Part shown: piece by piece, positions 62,780 to 64,000 of the stretch
How positions within the stretch are numbered: the first letter of the stretch is position 1
How the letters are laid out: each line of letters starts with the position of its first letter
The notes under the pieces: generated by a model
What the model saw: only the letters and a program-made list of their open reading frames with translations
The model's database searches: none
What the model was told of the DNA's origin: nothing
Origin: Prostheceraeus crozeri
Taxonomy: Eukaryota > Platyhelminthes > Polycladida > Euryleptidae
Direction of reading: 5' to 3'
Assembly (NCBI GenBank): GCA_907163375.1
Contig: CAJQUW010009277.1
Coordinates: 1-64,000, forward strand
DNA: 64,000 bases
Made by a program: the position numbers and the translations under genes

Positions 62780-64000
62780 TAATGTACACTAATTCTTGTC
62801 AAAGCTTGATACTAGCCCTGGCCTGGAAATTGAAAATCATGGAAGCTTAGATTCATATCACTGTTTGATTTAAAAAGTTTTCTGGATCACAAGCTAAAAA
62901 CCACAAGTTATCCGGGGGCAATTCTTCGGTCACTAATCATGTGCTACATCTAGTGACAAGCGACAAATAACAAGTGATTTCAATCCTTTGACATGATCAG
63001 TTGACAGGTTTACAAGATTATTTTGATCAGTAAGCTTTGACCATTAACTATGTAGTGGTATGATAAGTGATTGTGATTCTTGTGATTGAAGGTTCTTACT
63101 TGTCATAATCACGCACTTCATGACGATAGAATTTTTATCTATCATACTTGCATTATCAATATGTGGGGAAGTAGAACATATTATATTTCATAGTAAATGA
63201 TGTATCAATGATCCTTAGAATCATGCCCCCTATAGTTACGCAAAATCAATAATAGATCTCGCTTATAGAGTTGGGAAAGTGCAATTCGGGAAAGATTGAC
63301 TGGTTAATGCGCGAATAATGGACACTTAGAGAATTTTTCTCCGAAATATGCGTGGACATCCTCCCTTGACGCATCCATAGTCACACTCAACATTTGCTTT
63401 TTCTGTTATGATGCATAACTTATGAGACAAGTTCATTATCTTACTTGATGTAAGCAGCATACTTCAATAAAACAAATGTATTGATAGAGATTAATCACGT
63501 ATAAATTGTGATAGAATACGTATGCACCCGGTGACCCAAAAGTCCTCTTGTCTAAAATTGTTGTGAATTAATTCTTACAGTAAATAAATACTCGATTAAA
63601 AGATGCTGCAATAGAGTCGCTTGCAAGTGGTAGAGAACAGACAACTTTTAAGAAACATCTCAAGTTGCTGCAATTAGAACTTTTCATATGATTCAACCAT
63701 ACGGCCTTGCTCACTGCGATTCTGCATAAGCATTCTTGCCTATGTCCTTGTATGGATGCTCGTAAACGTTGGGCATGGTAAATATTGGCCATCAATTCCA
63801 ATGTTCTCAAATAGGTAGTGTAGTACCGACAGTTCAGCATGTATGATATTCCTTGCATTCACTTTCTTTAAGAAAGGCCTTTGGCCTCTTCAAATTTGTA
63901 AAAAAACAAGAGGTTTCATTTTTTCAATTCCCAGAAGTTTCGAACTTAGGACCCAACTTTCATCAATGTTCTTATTTGCTACAGGACTAGTCGAAATAGT
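62780..64000. other. Region without supported genes
   Basis: A 96-codon minus-strand frame at 63568-63858 has no recognisable domain. Nothing else supported. Confidence 0.4.

Noticed and set aside
63568-63858. 96-codon minus-strand frame with several Cys
   Set aside because: Cysteines are not spaced like a known finger; no supporting context.

Overview
This is a repeat-rich piece of an animal nuclear genome. It is AT-rich, has an intron-containing host gene, and carries a broad mix of transposable elements (Ty3/gypsy, Penelope, non-LTR LINE, pogo, mariner, hAT, THAP/P-type, foldback) typical of marine invertebrates. I cannot fix the phylum; short motifs such as AGGCCTA and ACATGTAC are frequent, as in many lophotrochozoans, echinoderms and hemichordates, but that is weak evidence.

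The only confident host gene is a tau-tubulin kinase (TTBK/Asator) homologue on the minus strand. Its kinase exon lies at about 22.45-24.6 kb and a basic, low-complexity C-terminal exon at 20.72-21.80 kb. The intron between them is remarkable: its plus strand is nearly free of G for several hundred bases.

Layout: 1.6-2.7 kb, decayed THAP/P-type transposase. 3.0-7.9 kb, Ty3/gypsy element A with matching LTRs. 8.2-11.8 kb, a compact minus-strand LTR element with 560-bp LTRs and a 4-bp target duplication, whose visible parts are a Gag with a doubled capsid-like module, an aspartic protease and an SGNH-hydrolase-like domain, with no reverse transcriptase or integrase seen. 13-14 kb, short tandem repeats. 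14.0-15.7 kb, first pogo-like transposase; 15.98-18.91 kb, second pogo-like element with TA duplication; both end in a PHD-like cysteine cluster. 26.0-33.6 kb, a 7.6-kb foldback element with 9-bp target duplication, whose arms are arrays of a 175-bp unit (8 and 10 copies) capped by 354-bp terminal inverted repeats; a small MITE and a tRNA-like sequence lie in its 3.8-kb loop. 34.2-35.6 kb, candidate TTAA-flanked element. 36.0-37.2 and 46.4-47.8 kb, two non-autonomous hAT-type elements. 37.8-39.2 kb, dead mariner. 40.1-40.6 kb, Tc1/mariner scrap. 42.6-43.0 kb, Penelope-type GIY-YIG scrap. 43.6-44.85 kb, LINE fragment. 51.4-57.3 kb, Ty3/gypsy element B interrupted by a 725-bp palindromic element. 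58.0-59.8 kb, Penelope-type reverse transcriptase. The rest, including most of 47.9-51.4 and 59.8-64 kb, shows no gene I can support.

The most unusual items are the SGNH-bearing LTR element and the foldback element. All calls come from reading sequence and translations by eye; no database search was run.
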